Assembly (NCBI GenBank): GCA_944386365.1
Contig: CALXAT010000001.1
Location: forward strand, 1 to 64,000
Direction of reading: 5' to 3'
DNA length: 64,000 bases
Source of the DNA: an uncultured Clostridia bacterium
GTDB lineage: Bacteria; Bacillota; Clostridia; TANB77; CAG-508
Position numbers and translations under genes: made by a program. Positions 23,241 through 32,209 of the stretch are shown one piece after another. The notes below the pieces were generated by a model. It had not been told where the DNA came from, did not search any database, and saw only the letters and a program-made list of their open reading frames with translations. Each line of letters starts with the position of its first letter. Position 1 is the stretch's first letter.

Positions 23241-23748
23241 AAAACAAGTCTGTTAAAAAAGAGATTAGCTCTCCTCCTAAGTTTCCCATAGCATATAGTA
23301 TAACACATAATACTATGAAGAACGCAATAAAAAAGACTACACAGCCCAAGCAACATTTCCAGTCGTCCTTATTATTGCGATGATTAGATTTAGTGTTAGA
23401 TTGTGAAAAAGAAGTCTGTGAATTAAGTTGATTTCCAAGCTTGAAAAGATCAACATTGCCCATTGGCTGTGGGACGGGAAGGTTACTGTCAAAGATGGTG
23501 TCAAAATCATCTAGTTGTTTATCTAGCTGATCAAGGGATTTATCTAGTTTTTCTAATTCTGCATCAAGATTAATGCTGGCTTTCCGCGTGTATTCTGTAT
23601 AATTGCCAGAATAGATGAGTTTAGAATTGTACCAGTATAATATAGAATTTCCCTTGTATTTTATTATCATTTTTGAGTTTGGTGACTCATGAATAATATT
23701 TGTATACCCATCTTTATCTACAAACCGCTTAGTATGTCCTTTTTCCAT
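23239..23748 (-). CDS. orphan C-terminally anchored membrane protein (169 aa)
   Basis: Start ATG 23748 (MEKGHTKRFVDKDG) after AAAGGAGGATAAGT; the frame opens 14 codons earlier without a site. The N-terminal 60 residues resemble a small beta domain (MIIKYKGNSILYWYNSKLIY). A coiled stretch of K/D/L heptads follows (LEKLDKSLDQLDKQLDDFD), then a polar linker, a CC-x-GC motif (WKCCLGCVVFF) and one membrane helix near the C-terminus. No known family. Its composition again differs from the core genes. It has its own promoter (23779-23808) and terminator. Confidence 0.6.
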   Translation of the reverse strand: MEKGHTKRFVDKDGYTNIIHESPNSKMIIKYKGNSILYWYNSKLIYSGNYTEYTRKASINLDAELEKLDKSLDQLDKQLDDFDTIFDSNLPVPQPMGNVDLFKLGNQLNSQTSFSQSNTKSNHRNNKDDWKCCLGCVVFFIAFFIVLCVILYAMGNLGGELISFLTDLF

Positions 23749-23778
23749 TTTACTTATCCTCCTTTGATTAATATAAAT

Positions 23779-23808
23779 ATTATAACACACAAAAAACCAT
23801 TATGTCAA
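23779..23808 (-). promoter_or_regulatory. promoter of the gene at 23239
   Basis: On the minus strand TTGACA (23808-23803), 18-nt spacer, TATAAT (23784-23779). Confidence 0.75.
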
Positions 23809-23978
23809 CGAACAAGAACTTGTAAGTAGTACATTAAAAACATAGAATTATGCAATACACTTGTAACAAAAATGTAAAAAAAATGTCAAAAAAAAGAAAT
23901 AAAACAATAAAATTGGCGAACCTCTAGAAAACACTGGGATTTAAGAAACAAACAAAAAGTTGTAGAAAATAAAGTGCA

Positions 23979-24006
23979 TTTACAAAAAATATAAATGTGA
24001 TATAAT
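23979..24006 (+). promoter_or_regulatory. promoter of the cohesin-like gene
   Basis: TTTACA (23979-23984), 16-nt spacer, TATAAT (24001-24006). Confidence 0.65.
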
Positions 24007-24068
24007 TTAAAAAAATACACGAGTATACTAAAAGTTGTAAAAATGGAAGACTAAGGAGGAAAAACAAA

Positions 24069-24776
24069 ATGAAATTAAAAACAATATTTGTAATTTTAAT
24101 CGCTATTATGATAATTGGGATGTTACCAACAATGGTAAAAGCAGAATACTCAGCAAGAGTAACAATGACACCTAATAAAACACAAGTAAATCCTGGAGAT
24201 ACAGTGAATATAGTTGTAGCTTTAGCAGATGTAGTAGATGCAGGTACAGGAGCTAATGAAATGCAAGGAACTATCGGATATGATTCTGATTTCTTTGAAA
24301 GTGTTACTGCATCACAAGGTTCATGGACAATGAATGAAGGAAATGGTAAGTTTACTTTAGGTGGTACTTTATTAACAGGAGATGGACAATTTGCAATTTT
24401 GCAATTAAAGGTAAGTGAAAATGCGACAGGAAGCACAACCGTTAAATTTACAGATCTAAAAACGGCAAATGGTTCAAGTGCTGAACCAACAAGCCCAGAT
24501 ATTACTTTAAATTTTAGTGTTGCTGAGAGTGAAGAACCACAAGGTGATACAAATACAGCAGGAAATAGTGCAGCAACCCAAAATACTGCAAATACAACAA
24601 ATAATTCAGGAAATTCAAGTACAAATAGTATCAGAGGAAATACGACAGGTAATGTAACAACAGCAACTAGATTACCAAATGCAGGTGTAAAAACAGGAAT
24701 CATAGTAGCAGCAGTTATCTTAATTGTATTAATAGCAGGTTCATATCTTTTATATAGATATCCAAAAATAAAATAA
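24069..24776 (+). CDS. cohesin-domain-like surface protein with LPNAG tail (235 aa)
   Basis: Signal peptide (LKTIFVILIAIMIIGMLPTM, cut after VKA), then residues 28-155 with the cohesin/Ig-like pattern (MTPNKTQVNPGDTVNIVVAL, GTIGYDSDFFESVTA, TGDGQFAILQLKVS). A Thr/Asn/Ser-rich linker follows, then LPNAG, one membrane helix and a short basic end (YRYPKIK). The C-terminus has the layout of a wall-sorting signal, but LPNAG departs from LPxTG by Ala for Thr. Cohesin modules bind dockerins; here they more likely serve as a generic surface module. Monocistronic. Confidence 0.8.
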   Translation: MKLKTIFVILIAIMIIGMLPTMVKAEYSARVTMTPNKTQVNPGDTVNIVVALADVVDAGTGANEMQGTIGYDSDFFESVTASQGSWTMNEGNGKFTLGGTLLTGDGQFAILQLKVSENATGSTTVKFTDLKTANGSSAEPTSPDITLNFSVAESEEPQGDTNTAGNSAATQNTANTTNNSGNSSTNSIRGNTTGNVTTATRLPNAGVKTGIIVAAVILIVLIAGSYLLYRYPKIK

Positions 24777-24790
24777 TAGAAGATAAAAAT

Positions 24791-24828
24791 AAAAGACAGA
24801 AAAATCAAAATAGATTTCTGTCTTTTTT
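24791..24828 (+). terminator. terminator after the cohesin-like gene
   Basis: AAAGACAGAAA pairs with TTTCTGTCTTT, then a T run. Confidence 0.85.
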
Positions 24829-24937
24829 GTTGCCAGGAATATGTTATATATGATTGTAAATAAAGTTATATAAAGATTGGCATAAAACTTGAAAAAATAT
24901 AGAAAATCTGTTATATTATGACATAAAAGGAGAGAAA

Positions 24938-25294
24938 ATGAAAATGGAAGAACAAAGCCCAGAAAGAAAATATGCAGCGTTAACATCATATATAAAAATT
25001 TTATCCTATAGAGCAACAAATCAAAAAAGTCAAAAAAGTGAAGAAGTGAGTAAACGATTAGGAGAGATAGCTACATATTTGGAAGAAGTTAGAAAACAAA
25101 GACATTTATGTATGATTTCAGAAAAAGATAGAATAGAAAGAACAAGATTTAGAGAAATATTAGAATATATAGATAATAAATATGATGGAACAGAAAGCAG
25201 TGTAAAAGATATTTGTAAAGCACTTAATAAAAGAGAAGATATTGATGAAGTATTAAAATATCATAAAAAAGAAAAAGAAGAAAGTGAAAGATAA
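24938..25294 (+). CDS. hypothetical protein upstream of rdgB (118 aa)
   Basis: Small, charged, helical, no membrane segment (YAALTSYIKILSYRATNQKS, RFREILEYIDNKYDGTESSV). No family recognised. ATG 24938 follows AAAAGGAGAG. It ends only 3 nt before rdgB, so the two form an operon and are probably coupled, which hints at a housekeeping rather than accessory role. Confidence 0.6.
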   Translation: MKMEEQSPERKYAALTSYIKILSYRATNQKSQKSEEVSKRLGEIATYLEEVRKQRHLCMISEKDRIERTRFREILEYIDNKYDGTESSVKDICKALNKREDIDEVLKYHKKEKEESER

Positions 25295-25297
25295 AAG

Positions 25298-25879
25298 ATG
25301 AAAAAAGTTGTTGTAGCTACCAATAATATGGGAAAATTAAAAGAAATAAAAGACATATTAACAGGATATCAACTATTATCTTTAAAAGATATCAATTGCA
25401 AAGTAGAAGTGGAAGAAGATAAAGAGACATTTGAGGGAAATTCTTTAAAAAAAGCACAAGAAATATCAGAAATACTACATATGCCTTGTATAGCAGATGA
25501 TAGTGGTTTATGTATCGATATATATAATGGTTGGCCAGGTGTCCATACAGCTAGATTTCTAGGAGAAAACGCAACAGCAAAAGAAAGAAATACATATATT
25601 TTAGAAAAAATGAAAGGATTACCAACAGACCAAAGAAAGGCAAGTGTTATATCTTGTATCACCTATTATGAAAATGGAATTTATATAGTTGGAAAAGGAG
25701 AGATACGAGGAAGAATTGCAGAAAAGCCTAGAGGAGATAATGGGTTTGGTTTTGATGAAATCTTTGAGCTAGAAGATGGCAGAACATATGCAGAATTATC
25801 CAAAGAAGAAAAGAATAAAATCAGTCATAGAAGATTAGCATTGCAGGATTTAATGACGAAATTAGAAAATCACGTATAA
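25298..25879 (+). CDS. rdgB: XTP/dITP diphosphatase (RdgB/HAM1 family)
   Basis: House-cleaning nucleotidase that removes dITP, XTP and related deaminated purines. 193 residues, full length. Family motifs: VVVATNNMGKLKEI at the N-terminus, IADDSGLCIDIYNGWPGVHTARF (substrate and metal site) and GDNGFGFDEIFE with LSKEEKNKISHR near the C-terminus. It starts 3 nt after the upstream gene and lies 95 bp before addA, which has a separate promoter. Confidence 0.95.
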   Translation: MKKVVVATNNMGKLKEIKDILTGYQLLSLKDINCKVEVEEDKETFEGNSLKKAQEISEILHMPCIADDSGLCIDIYNGWPGVHTARFLGENATAKERNTYILEKMKGLPTDQRKASVISCITYYENGIYIVGKGEIRGRIAEKPRGDNGFGFDEIFELEDGRTYAELSKEEKNKISHRRLALQDLMTKLENHV

Positions 25880-25915
25880 GGTTCCAGATGGTCCTATTAT
25901 ATGTGATTTTTATTA

Positions 25916-25944
25916 TTGTAATTCTATAAAACGAATGATATAAT
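25916..25944 (+). promoter_or_regulatory. promoter of addA
   Basis: TTGTAA (25916-25921), 17-nt spacer, TATAAT (25939-25944). Confidence 0.7.
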
Positions 25945-25973
25945 TTAAAAAAATAATAAATAGGAGAAAAGAT

Positions 25974-28900
25974 ATGGCAGAAGTTAAGTGGACAAAAGAA
26001 CAATTGCAAGCAATTCACGAAAAAGGTTCAAATATTTTAGTTGCAGCCGCAGCAGGAAGTGGTAAAACGGCTGTATTAGTTGAAAGAATTATTAATAAAA
26101 TTATTAATGAAAAGATAGATATTGACAGATTATTAGTCGTTACCTTTACAAATGCGGCCGCGGCAGAAATGAGAGAAAGGGTATTAGAAGCAATTTATAA
26201 AAAATTAGATGAAGATCCAGAAAACGAAAATTTACAAAGACAAATTACATTGCTGAACAAAGCAAGTATTTGTACAATAGATGCTTTTTGTTTAGATGTG
26301 GTAAGAAATCATTTTTATGAATTGGAAAATGTATCTCCTAATTTTAGAATTGCTGATACAACAGAAATAGAATTATTAAAACAAGAAGTATTAGAAGATA
26401 TGTTTGAAGAAAGGTATGAAAGTGAAGAAGAAGATTTTACAGAGTTAATCAATACATATACAAGTTATCGAGATGATACACCATTAAAGGATTTGATATT
26501 AAAAATATATACCTATATCCAAAGCAATCCGTTTCCCAATAAATGGCTAAAAGACAAAATTGATATGTTCAAGATAAAAAACGTAGAAGAAGATTTTGGC
26601 AAAAATCCATGGGGAAAGATATTACTTAAAGAAGTACAAGAAGAAATCATAGACGATATACATACATTAGAAGATCAAGAGAAGATTCTAACCAAGAATC
26701 CAGATCTAGAAAAATATACTCAAACCATATGTGATGATATCGATAAATTAAATCTATTAAAAGATAATTTAGATAGTTGGGATAAAGCTTATGAAATATA
26801 TGTAAATCTTGTATTTGCAACATGGCCAAGACAAAAAATAGATTCAGAAATAAAAGATCAGGCAAAAATGGTGAGAGATGATATAAAAAAGAAATTTTCT
26901 AATAAATTAAATAAAATATTAATCAGTAATTCAAAAGAAGCTAATCAGGATATAGTGGACATGTATCATATCTTACTTAAGTTACAAAATATAATATTAG
27001 AATTTGGAGAAGAATTTTCAAAAAGAAAAAGAAATAAGAATATAGTAGATTTTAATGATATTGAACATTTTGCATTAGATATATTATTAAGAAATGAAAA
27101 TGACGATATTAAAACCACGGAAGTAGCTGAGAAATATAAAGAAAAATTTGTAGAAATTGCCATTGACGAGTATCAAGACAGTAATATGGTACAAGAATAT
27201 ATATTAACAGCCATTTCAAATGGAAATAATATTTTTATGGTAGGAGATGTTAAACAAAGCATATATAAATTTAGACAAGCTATGCCAGAATTGTTTTTGT
27301 CAAAATACAAAACATATAAATTAAAAGAAGAAAAAAGTGAAAAAGACAATTTAAAGATACAGTTATTTAAAAACTTTAGAAGTAGAGAAAATGTATTAGA
27401 TTTTACAAATTTAATATTTCAAGATATTATGAGTGAAAATCTTGGAGAGATAGAATATGATAGAAAAGAATATTTAAATTTAGGTGCAAGCTATGAAGAA
27501 AGTCATCAAGAATTAAAAACAGAAATAGATGTAATTGATTTAAAAGAAAATGAAGAAGAACAGGATGAAAAAAGTATAGAAGAAAATGAAGAGAATGAAG
27601 AAGAAAGAGTAGAAGATATACAAATTGAAGCTAAATTTGTAGCGAATAAAATAAAAGAGTTAATCGATACGAAATTTCAAGTATTTGATAGAAAGATAAA
27701 TGGTTTTAGAGATATTCAATATAAGGATATTGCTGTGTTATTAAGATCTACTAAAGTAAATGCACCAATATTTGAAGAAGAAATGATAAACCTAAATATG
27801 CCTGTATTTTCAGAAAGTTCACAAGAATATTTAGACTCTGTAGAGATTCAAACAATGATGAGTTTATTAAAAATTATTGATAATCCAATTCAAGATATTC
27901 CGTTAGTTACAGTGTTAAGATCACCAATTGGAAATTTTACAGATGATGAATTGGTAGAAATTCGATTATCAGATAAATATGACAATTTTTATACAGCTAT
28001 GCAAAAAGCAAGAGTCAATGTTAGTACAGAATTAAAAGAAAAAATAGATACATTTTTTGAAAATTTAGAAATATGGAGAAAAGAGAAAGACTATTTAGCA
28101 TTAGATGAATTTATATGGAAACTGTATTCAGATACCCATTATTATACCTATGTAGGATTAATGCCTAATGGAGACTTAAGACAAGCAAATTTAAAAATGT
28201 TATTTGAAAGAGCAAAACAATACGAAACAGCCAGCTTTAAAGGCTTGTATAACTTTATCAATTTTATAGAAAAATTACATATAGGAAGTGGGGATTTAGG
28301 TGCGGCAAAACTAATTGGAGAGAATGATGATGTCATTAGAATTATGAGTATTCATAAGAGTAAAGGATTGGAATTCCCAGTAGTGTTTTTAGCAGCAACA
28401 GGAAAACAATTTAATTTAATGGATTTAAACCAAAGTATATTATTACATCAAGAATTAGGGATTGGTGTAAAGTATATTGATTATGAAAGACAAGTACAAT
28501 ATGATACCTTAACAAAAGAAGCTATTAGAAATAAAATTTTAACAGAAACGTTGTCAGAAGAAATGAGAATATTATATGTTGCTTTAACAAGAGCAAAAGA
28601 AAAATTATATATTACCGGTTTAAAAAAAGATTATCAAAAAGAAATGGAAAAGATGCAAGAGCAAGTGAATCGATATAATAAAGTAAATGATAAAATTAAT
28701 TATATTTTAATAAAAAAGTATAAAAAATATTTAGATTGGATATTATTGGTTTACTTATATGAAAAAGAGAATATAGATCAATTAATAAAATGGAATGTAT
28801 TTGGTAAACAAGAAGTATTAAAATCATTTTCTAAGCCAAAAGAAGAAATTATAAATGTAAAAGAAGTTTTAGACAATACCAGTATACAAGAAAAAGAAAC

Positions 28901-29597
28901 AGATAAACTTAACAAAGTTTTAGAATATACATATACATATAAATTAGCAACAACGATTCCAACAATGACTTCAGTTACGAAAATAAAGAAAATGAAAAAA
29001 GAAGGTATATCAGGAGAAGAAAGTCAGCTACCAGAGGAAATAACCTTTCATAAACCAAAATTTTTACGAAAAGACGAAGAAGAAAAATTAACTGGTGCAC
29101 AAAAGGGAACACTAATTCACCTATGCATGCAAAGATTAGACGAAAAAATAGAATATGATTTAGAAAAGGTAAAGGATTTAATACAAGATTTAGTAAAAAG
29201 AGAAATTATAACAGAAATAGAAGCTAAGAATATAAATCCGTATAAAATATTAGCATTTACAAAATCAGCTATTTGGAAAGAATTGAAAACGGCTAAGAAA
29301 GTATATAGAGAAAGACCGTTCTTTATAAATATATCTGCTAAAGAAATTTATGAACAAGATATAGACGAAGAAATACTAGTACAAGGAATCATTGATTTAT
29401 ACTATATTAATCAACAAGATGAAATTGTTTTAGTAGATTATAAAACAGATTATGTAGAAAAAGAAACAGATTTAATTGAAAAGTATAAATTACAATTGGA
29501 TCTATACAAAAAAGCATTACAAGAAAGTTTGAAAAGAAAAGTAGATAAAGTATACATATATTCTGTATATTTGGGAAAAGAAATCAAAATAGGTTGA
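25974..29597 (+). CDS. addA: ATP-dependent helicase/nuclease subunit A
   Basis: UvrD-like helicase plus RecB-type nuclease of the AddAB complex, which resects double-strand breaks for recombination in Firmicutes. 1207 residues, normal length. Walker A AAAAGSGKTAVLVERI near residue 25, FTNAAAAEMRERV (motif Ia), IDEYQDSN (Walker B), VGDVKQSIYKFRQA (motif III), MSIHKSKGLEFPVVFL (motif V), LYVALTRAKEKLYI (motif VI) and, near the C-terminus, the nuclease signature LVDYKTDYV. ATG 25974 follows TAGGAG. addB, normally just upstream, is not next to it. Ends in TGA. Confidence 0.96.
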   Translation: MAEVKWTKEQLQAIHEKGSNILVAAAAGSGKTAVLVERIINKIINEKIDIDRLLVVTFTNAAAAEMRERVLEAIYKKLDEDPENENLQRQITLLNKASICTIDAFCLDVVRNHFYELENVSPNFRIADTTEIELLKQEVLEDMFEERYESEEEDFTELINTYTSYRDDTPLKDLILKIYTYIQSNPFPNKWLKDKIDMFKIKNVEEDFGKNPWGKILLKEVQEEIIDDIHTLEDQEKILTKNPDLEKYTQTICDDIDKLNLLKDNLDSWDKAYEIYVNLVFATWPRQKIDSEIKDQAKMVRDDIKKKFSNKLNKILISNSKEANQDIVDMYHILLKLQNIILEFGEEFSKRKRNKNIVDFNDIEHFALDILLRNENDDIKTTEVAEKYKEKFVEIAIDEYQDSNMVQEYILTAISNGNNIFMVGDVKQSIYKFRQAMPELFLSKYKTYKLKEEKSEKDNLKIQLFKNFRSRENVLDFTNLIFQDIMSENLGEIEYDRKEYLNLGASYEESHQELKTEIDVIDLKENEEEQDEKSIEENEENEEERVEDIQIEAKFVANKIKELIDTKFQVFDRKINGFRDIQYKDIAVLLRSTKVNAPIFEEEMINLNMPVFSESSQEYLDSVEIQTMMSLLKIIDNPIQDIPLVTVLRSPIGNFTDDELVEIRLSDKYDNFYTAMQKARVNVSTELKEKIDTFFENLEIWRKEKDYLALDEFIWKLYSDTHYYTYVGLMPNGDLRQANLKMLFERAKQYETASFKGLYNFINFIEKLHIGSGDLGAAKLIGENDDVIRIMSIHKSKGLEFPVVFLAATGKQFNLMDLNQSILLHQELGIGVKYIDYERQVQYDTLTKEAIRNKILTETLSEEMRILYVALTRAKEKLYITGLKKDYQKEMEKMQEQVNRYNKVNDKINYILIKKYKKYLDWILLVYLYEKENIDQLIKWNVFGKQEVLKSFSKPKEEIINVKEVLDNTSIQEKETDKLNKVLEYTYTYKLATTIPTMTSVTKIKKMKKEGISGEESQLPEEITFHKPKFLRKDEEEKLTGAQKGTLIHLCMQRLDEKIEYDLEKVKDLIQDLVKREIITEIEAKNINPYKILAFTKSAIWKELKTAKKVYRERPFFINISAKEIYEQDIDEEILVQGIIDLYYINQQDEIVLVDYKTDYVEKETDLIEKYKLQLDLYKKALQESLKRKVDKVYIYSVYLGKEIKIG

Positions 29598-29622
29598 AAA
29601 TTATGTTTACTTTTGGTATAAT
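29594..29622 (+). promoter_or_regulatory. promoter after addA
   Basis: TTGAAA (29594-29599, overlapping the addA stop), 17-nt spacer, TATAAT (29617-29622). Confidence 0.65.
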
Positions 29623-29655
29623 AAGTATAGATTGTAAAGAAATGGAGAATAAAAA

Positions 29656-30126
29656 ATGGAAAGAGTAAAAACTTTGTTAATGTATGCTTCATGGGTAATA
29701 TTATTTATTATATTTTCTGATTTTTTGATTAATGTAGGATTAAATTCAACATATAAACCAATAGAAAGAAAAGATAATGTATCACAGGTAAATGTATATC
29801 AAGCAGAAGCTACTTTGGTAAATGGTAGGATCCGAGGATTAATTACCAATTCACAACCAGAGGATTTGAGTGGTAAATATCTAGAATTTGATTTTTACTC
29901 AAAAAGGGATGTCTTCTTAGGAAGAAAATTTATAGATATTAATCAATTACAAGAAAATGAAACACAAAATTTTGAAATTTTATTTAAATTAAAAGATGTT
30001 AATTATTATACAGTAAGTGTATTAGATGAAAAACCAGATGAAGAGGAAATAGAAATTCTTCCAGAAGGATGGACAACTTCTGAAGTTGTAATAGCAACAG
30101 CCCTTACATTATTGATATTCTGGTAA
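29656..30126 (+). CDS. hypothetical membrane protein (156 aa)
   Basis: An N-terminal membrane helix (LLMYASWVILFIIFSDFLIN), an extracytoplasmic beta-rich domain of about 100 residues (LVNGRIRGLITNSQPEDLSG, FDFYSKRDVFLGRKFID) and a second hydrophobic stretch at the very C-terminus (VVIATALTLLIFW). The middle part is reminiscent of FxLYD-type domains in which a polypeptide modulates partner contacts, but this is only a resemblance. ATG 29656 follows ATGGAG. It is a single gene between addA and the convergent rqcH. Confidence 0.6.
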   Translation: MERVKTLLMYASWVILFIIFSDFLINVGLNSTYKPIERKDNVSQVNVYQAEATLVNGRIRGLITNSQPEDLSGKYLEFDFYSKRDVFLGRKFIDINQLQENETQNFEILFKLKDVNYYTVSVLDEKPDEEEIEILPEGWTTSEVVIATALTLLIFW

Positions 30127-30178
30127 TAGAGATGTTCAGTTAAAGATATTTCTATTCGAGGATGAAGTATTGGATATT

Positions 30179-30227
30179 ATAAAAATAGCTATATAGATTA
30201 TAGTTTAATATAATCTATATAGCTATT
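30179..30227 (-). terminator. 19-bp-stem terminator of rqcH
   Basis: AATAGCTATATAGATTATA (30184-30202) pairs perfectly with 30209-30227 across a 6-nt loop. On the minus strand a T5 run follows, so it ends rqcH transcription; it may also stop the plus-strand gene ending at 30126. Confidence 0.75.
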
Positions 30228-30284
30228 AGTAGTTTATCAGAAGATATTTCAAATAAGCTGAAAATGTTCTTAAAAAGAAATCTA

Positions 30285-32045
30285 CTAAATAGGTTTTTTT
30301 GGTGTTACATGAATGGTTTTATTATGTTTATAGATAACCATTCCTGGTTTTGCTCCATTTGGTTTTTTGACATATTTTACTTCACAAATATCCACAGGAA
30401 CATTAGAAGAATTTCTAGCTTTACTATGATAAGCTGCAATTTCTGCACACTTTACTAAAACATCTTGATTTGGCTCAGTAGAATTATCTAATACCAAAAT
30501 ACAATGACTTCCATGAATATCCTTGGTATGAAACCATAAGTCTGTTTTCTTAGCATATTTTAAAGTAAGATAATCATTTTCCATGTTATTTCTTCCCACT
30601 AAAAAGGTATAATTTTCAATTTTATATTTTATAGGATTGAAATGTACATTTTTATTTTTGGTTAATTTAGATTTTTTTATCTTAGAATGTTTTTGTTTCT
30701 TATATTTATCTGTTTTTTCTTTAAAAACAGAACTTTCAGATATTTCTTCAAAAATATTGGTAATATCTTCAATAGAAGAACAAGTTTCTAATTCATAAAT
30801 AACGCTTTGGATATAGTCTAAATCTCTTATGGTTTCTTCTTTTTGTTCACTAACCACCATTAAAGCATTTTTTAATTTATTATATTTTTTAAAAAATAAT
30901 TTAGCATTATGACTAGGAGAGTAACGTTTATCTAGCGAGATGGTAATTAAAGCATTGTTGTCATAATAGTTTTCTAATGTCAAGGTATCTGTATTTACAT
31001 TTTTTATTCTATATAAATTAGCCGTAATTAATTCACCATATAATTTGTAGGTGTCCATATGATCACATTCTTTTAATTTTTCATTAATATGGAATAACCT
31101 TTTATTATATTTTTTTAGAGTATCTAAAATTAATTTTGAAATACTATTTCTATAAATTTTAAAGGTCTCTGATGTTTCTTTATTGAAATAATAATCATCA
31201 ATGAAAAAATTAAGAGAAAATGGTGTTGTTGCTTTTCCGGGTATTAATGCATAATCTTTTATATTTCCTTTATCATCTTTAATCATATCAAAACTTAAGG
31301 TTAAATTATCAGTAGCTATAATAATATCCTGTATATAGTTATAAATATTCTCTAAAATGGCATCATTTATTTTTATAGAAGTATCTATATGTAAAGTATT
31401 TATAATATGTTTTATAAAGCCATTACTAATACCATTAAATGTGTTTGTAATATAGGTAGGTAATGCATGTACAAATGTTGTATCAAAATTTATTGCTAAT
31501 TTAGATTTGAAATCTTTAAAGTCTGTAACTTCTAAAAAGTTTAATTTGTTTGTTGTTGGATAAACATATTTAGCATGTGGAACAATTTCTCTTGTTAAAT
31601 CATTGTCAGAAGAAATATGTCTTAGACTATCAATAATCATGTTATTTTCATCAACTAATATAATATTACAATGTCTTCCCATTAATTCTACAATTAACTT
31701 TTTCGTTATGATATCATCTACATCATCAAAACCTTCAAATTCAATTGTGACAACTCTTTCTAAGTTTGTAGAAATCATGTTTTTAATTCTTAAACCAATT
31801 AGATTCTTTCTAAGTAACATACAAAAATTAAGTGCAGTTTGAGGGTTAGGTTTAGAATGTGTGGTTAAATGTAATCGGTAATTTTGGGAGTCAATGCATA
31901 TATTTAAAGCATAATTTACACCATTTAAATAAAAACCTAAAACAACATTATTTTTATTAGGTTCATAAATTTTATCAATTCTACCTCCGATTAATTGTTG
32001 TAATTCAGAAGTAATTGCTTTTGTAACAATTCCGTCAAATGCCAT
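30285..32045 (-). CDS. rqcH: RqcH / NFACT-family ribosome quality-control protein
   Basis: Binds obstructed 50S subunits and directs C-terminal alanine tailing. About 586 residues. The NFACT-N domain begins MAFDGIVTKAITSELQQL; a central coiled coil spans about residues 270-430; the NFACT-R domain has VGRNNMENDYLTLKYAKKTD, LWFHTKDIHGSHCIL and AAYHSKARNSSNVPVDI. Homologues are often mislabelled fibronectin-binding protein. ATG 32045 is chosen because AAAGGAGTG covers the upstream GTG. It is convergent with 29656 and divergent from the nagZ-like gene. Confidence 0.95.
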   Translation of the reverse strand: MAFDGIVTKAITSELQQLIGGRIDKIYEPNKNNVVLGFYLNGVNYALNICIDSQNYRLHLTTHSKPNPQTALNFCMLLRKNLIGLRIKNMISTNLERVVTIEFEGFDDVDDIITKKLIVELMGRHCNIILVDENNMIIDSLRHISSDNDLTREIVPHAKYVYPTTNKLNFLEVTDFKDFKSKLAINFDTTFVHALPTYITNTFNGISNGFIKHIINTLHIDTSIKINDAILENIYNYIQDIIIATDNLTLSFDMIKDDKGNIKDYALIPGKATTPFSLNFFIDDYYFNKETSETFKIYRNSISKLILDTLKKYNKRLFHINEKLKECDHMDTYKLYGELITANLYRIKNVNTDTLTLENYYDNNALITISLDKRYSPSHNAKLFFKKYNKLKNALMVVSEQKEETIRDLDYIQSVIYELETCSSIEDITNIFEEISESSVFKEKTDKYKKQKHSKIKKSKLTKNKNVHFNPIKYKIENYTFLVGRNNMENDYLTLKYAKKTDLWFHTKDIHGSHCILVLDNSTEPNQDVLVKCAEIAAYHSKARNSSNVPVDICEVKYVKKPNGAKPGMVIYKHNKTIHVTPKKPI

Positions 32046-32157
32046 GATGGTCACTCCTTTATTTTATATAAGTTTTAAAATTAGCTATATATGTAATCGT
32101 TTAAAATATAGCAAATATGCGTAAATCTATCATAGCACATTTCCATGAAAAAATCTA

Positions 32158-32186
32158 TTGCCTAAAAGATATTTTAATTATATAAT
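32158..32186 (+). promoter_or_regulatory. promoter of the nagZ-like gene
   Basis: TTGCCT (32158-32163), 17-nt spacer, TATAAT (32181-32186). Confidence 0.65.
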
Positions 32187-32209
32187 AAAGAAAATATAAA
32201 AAGGGATAG

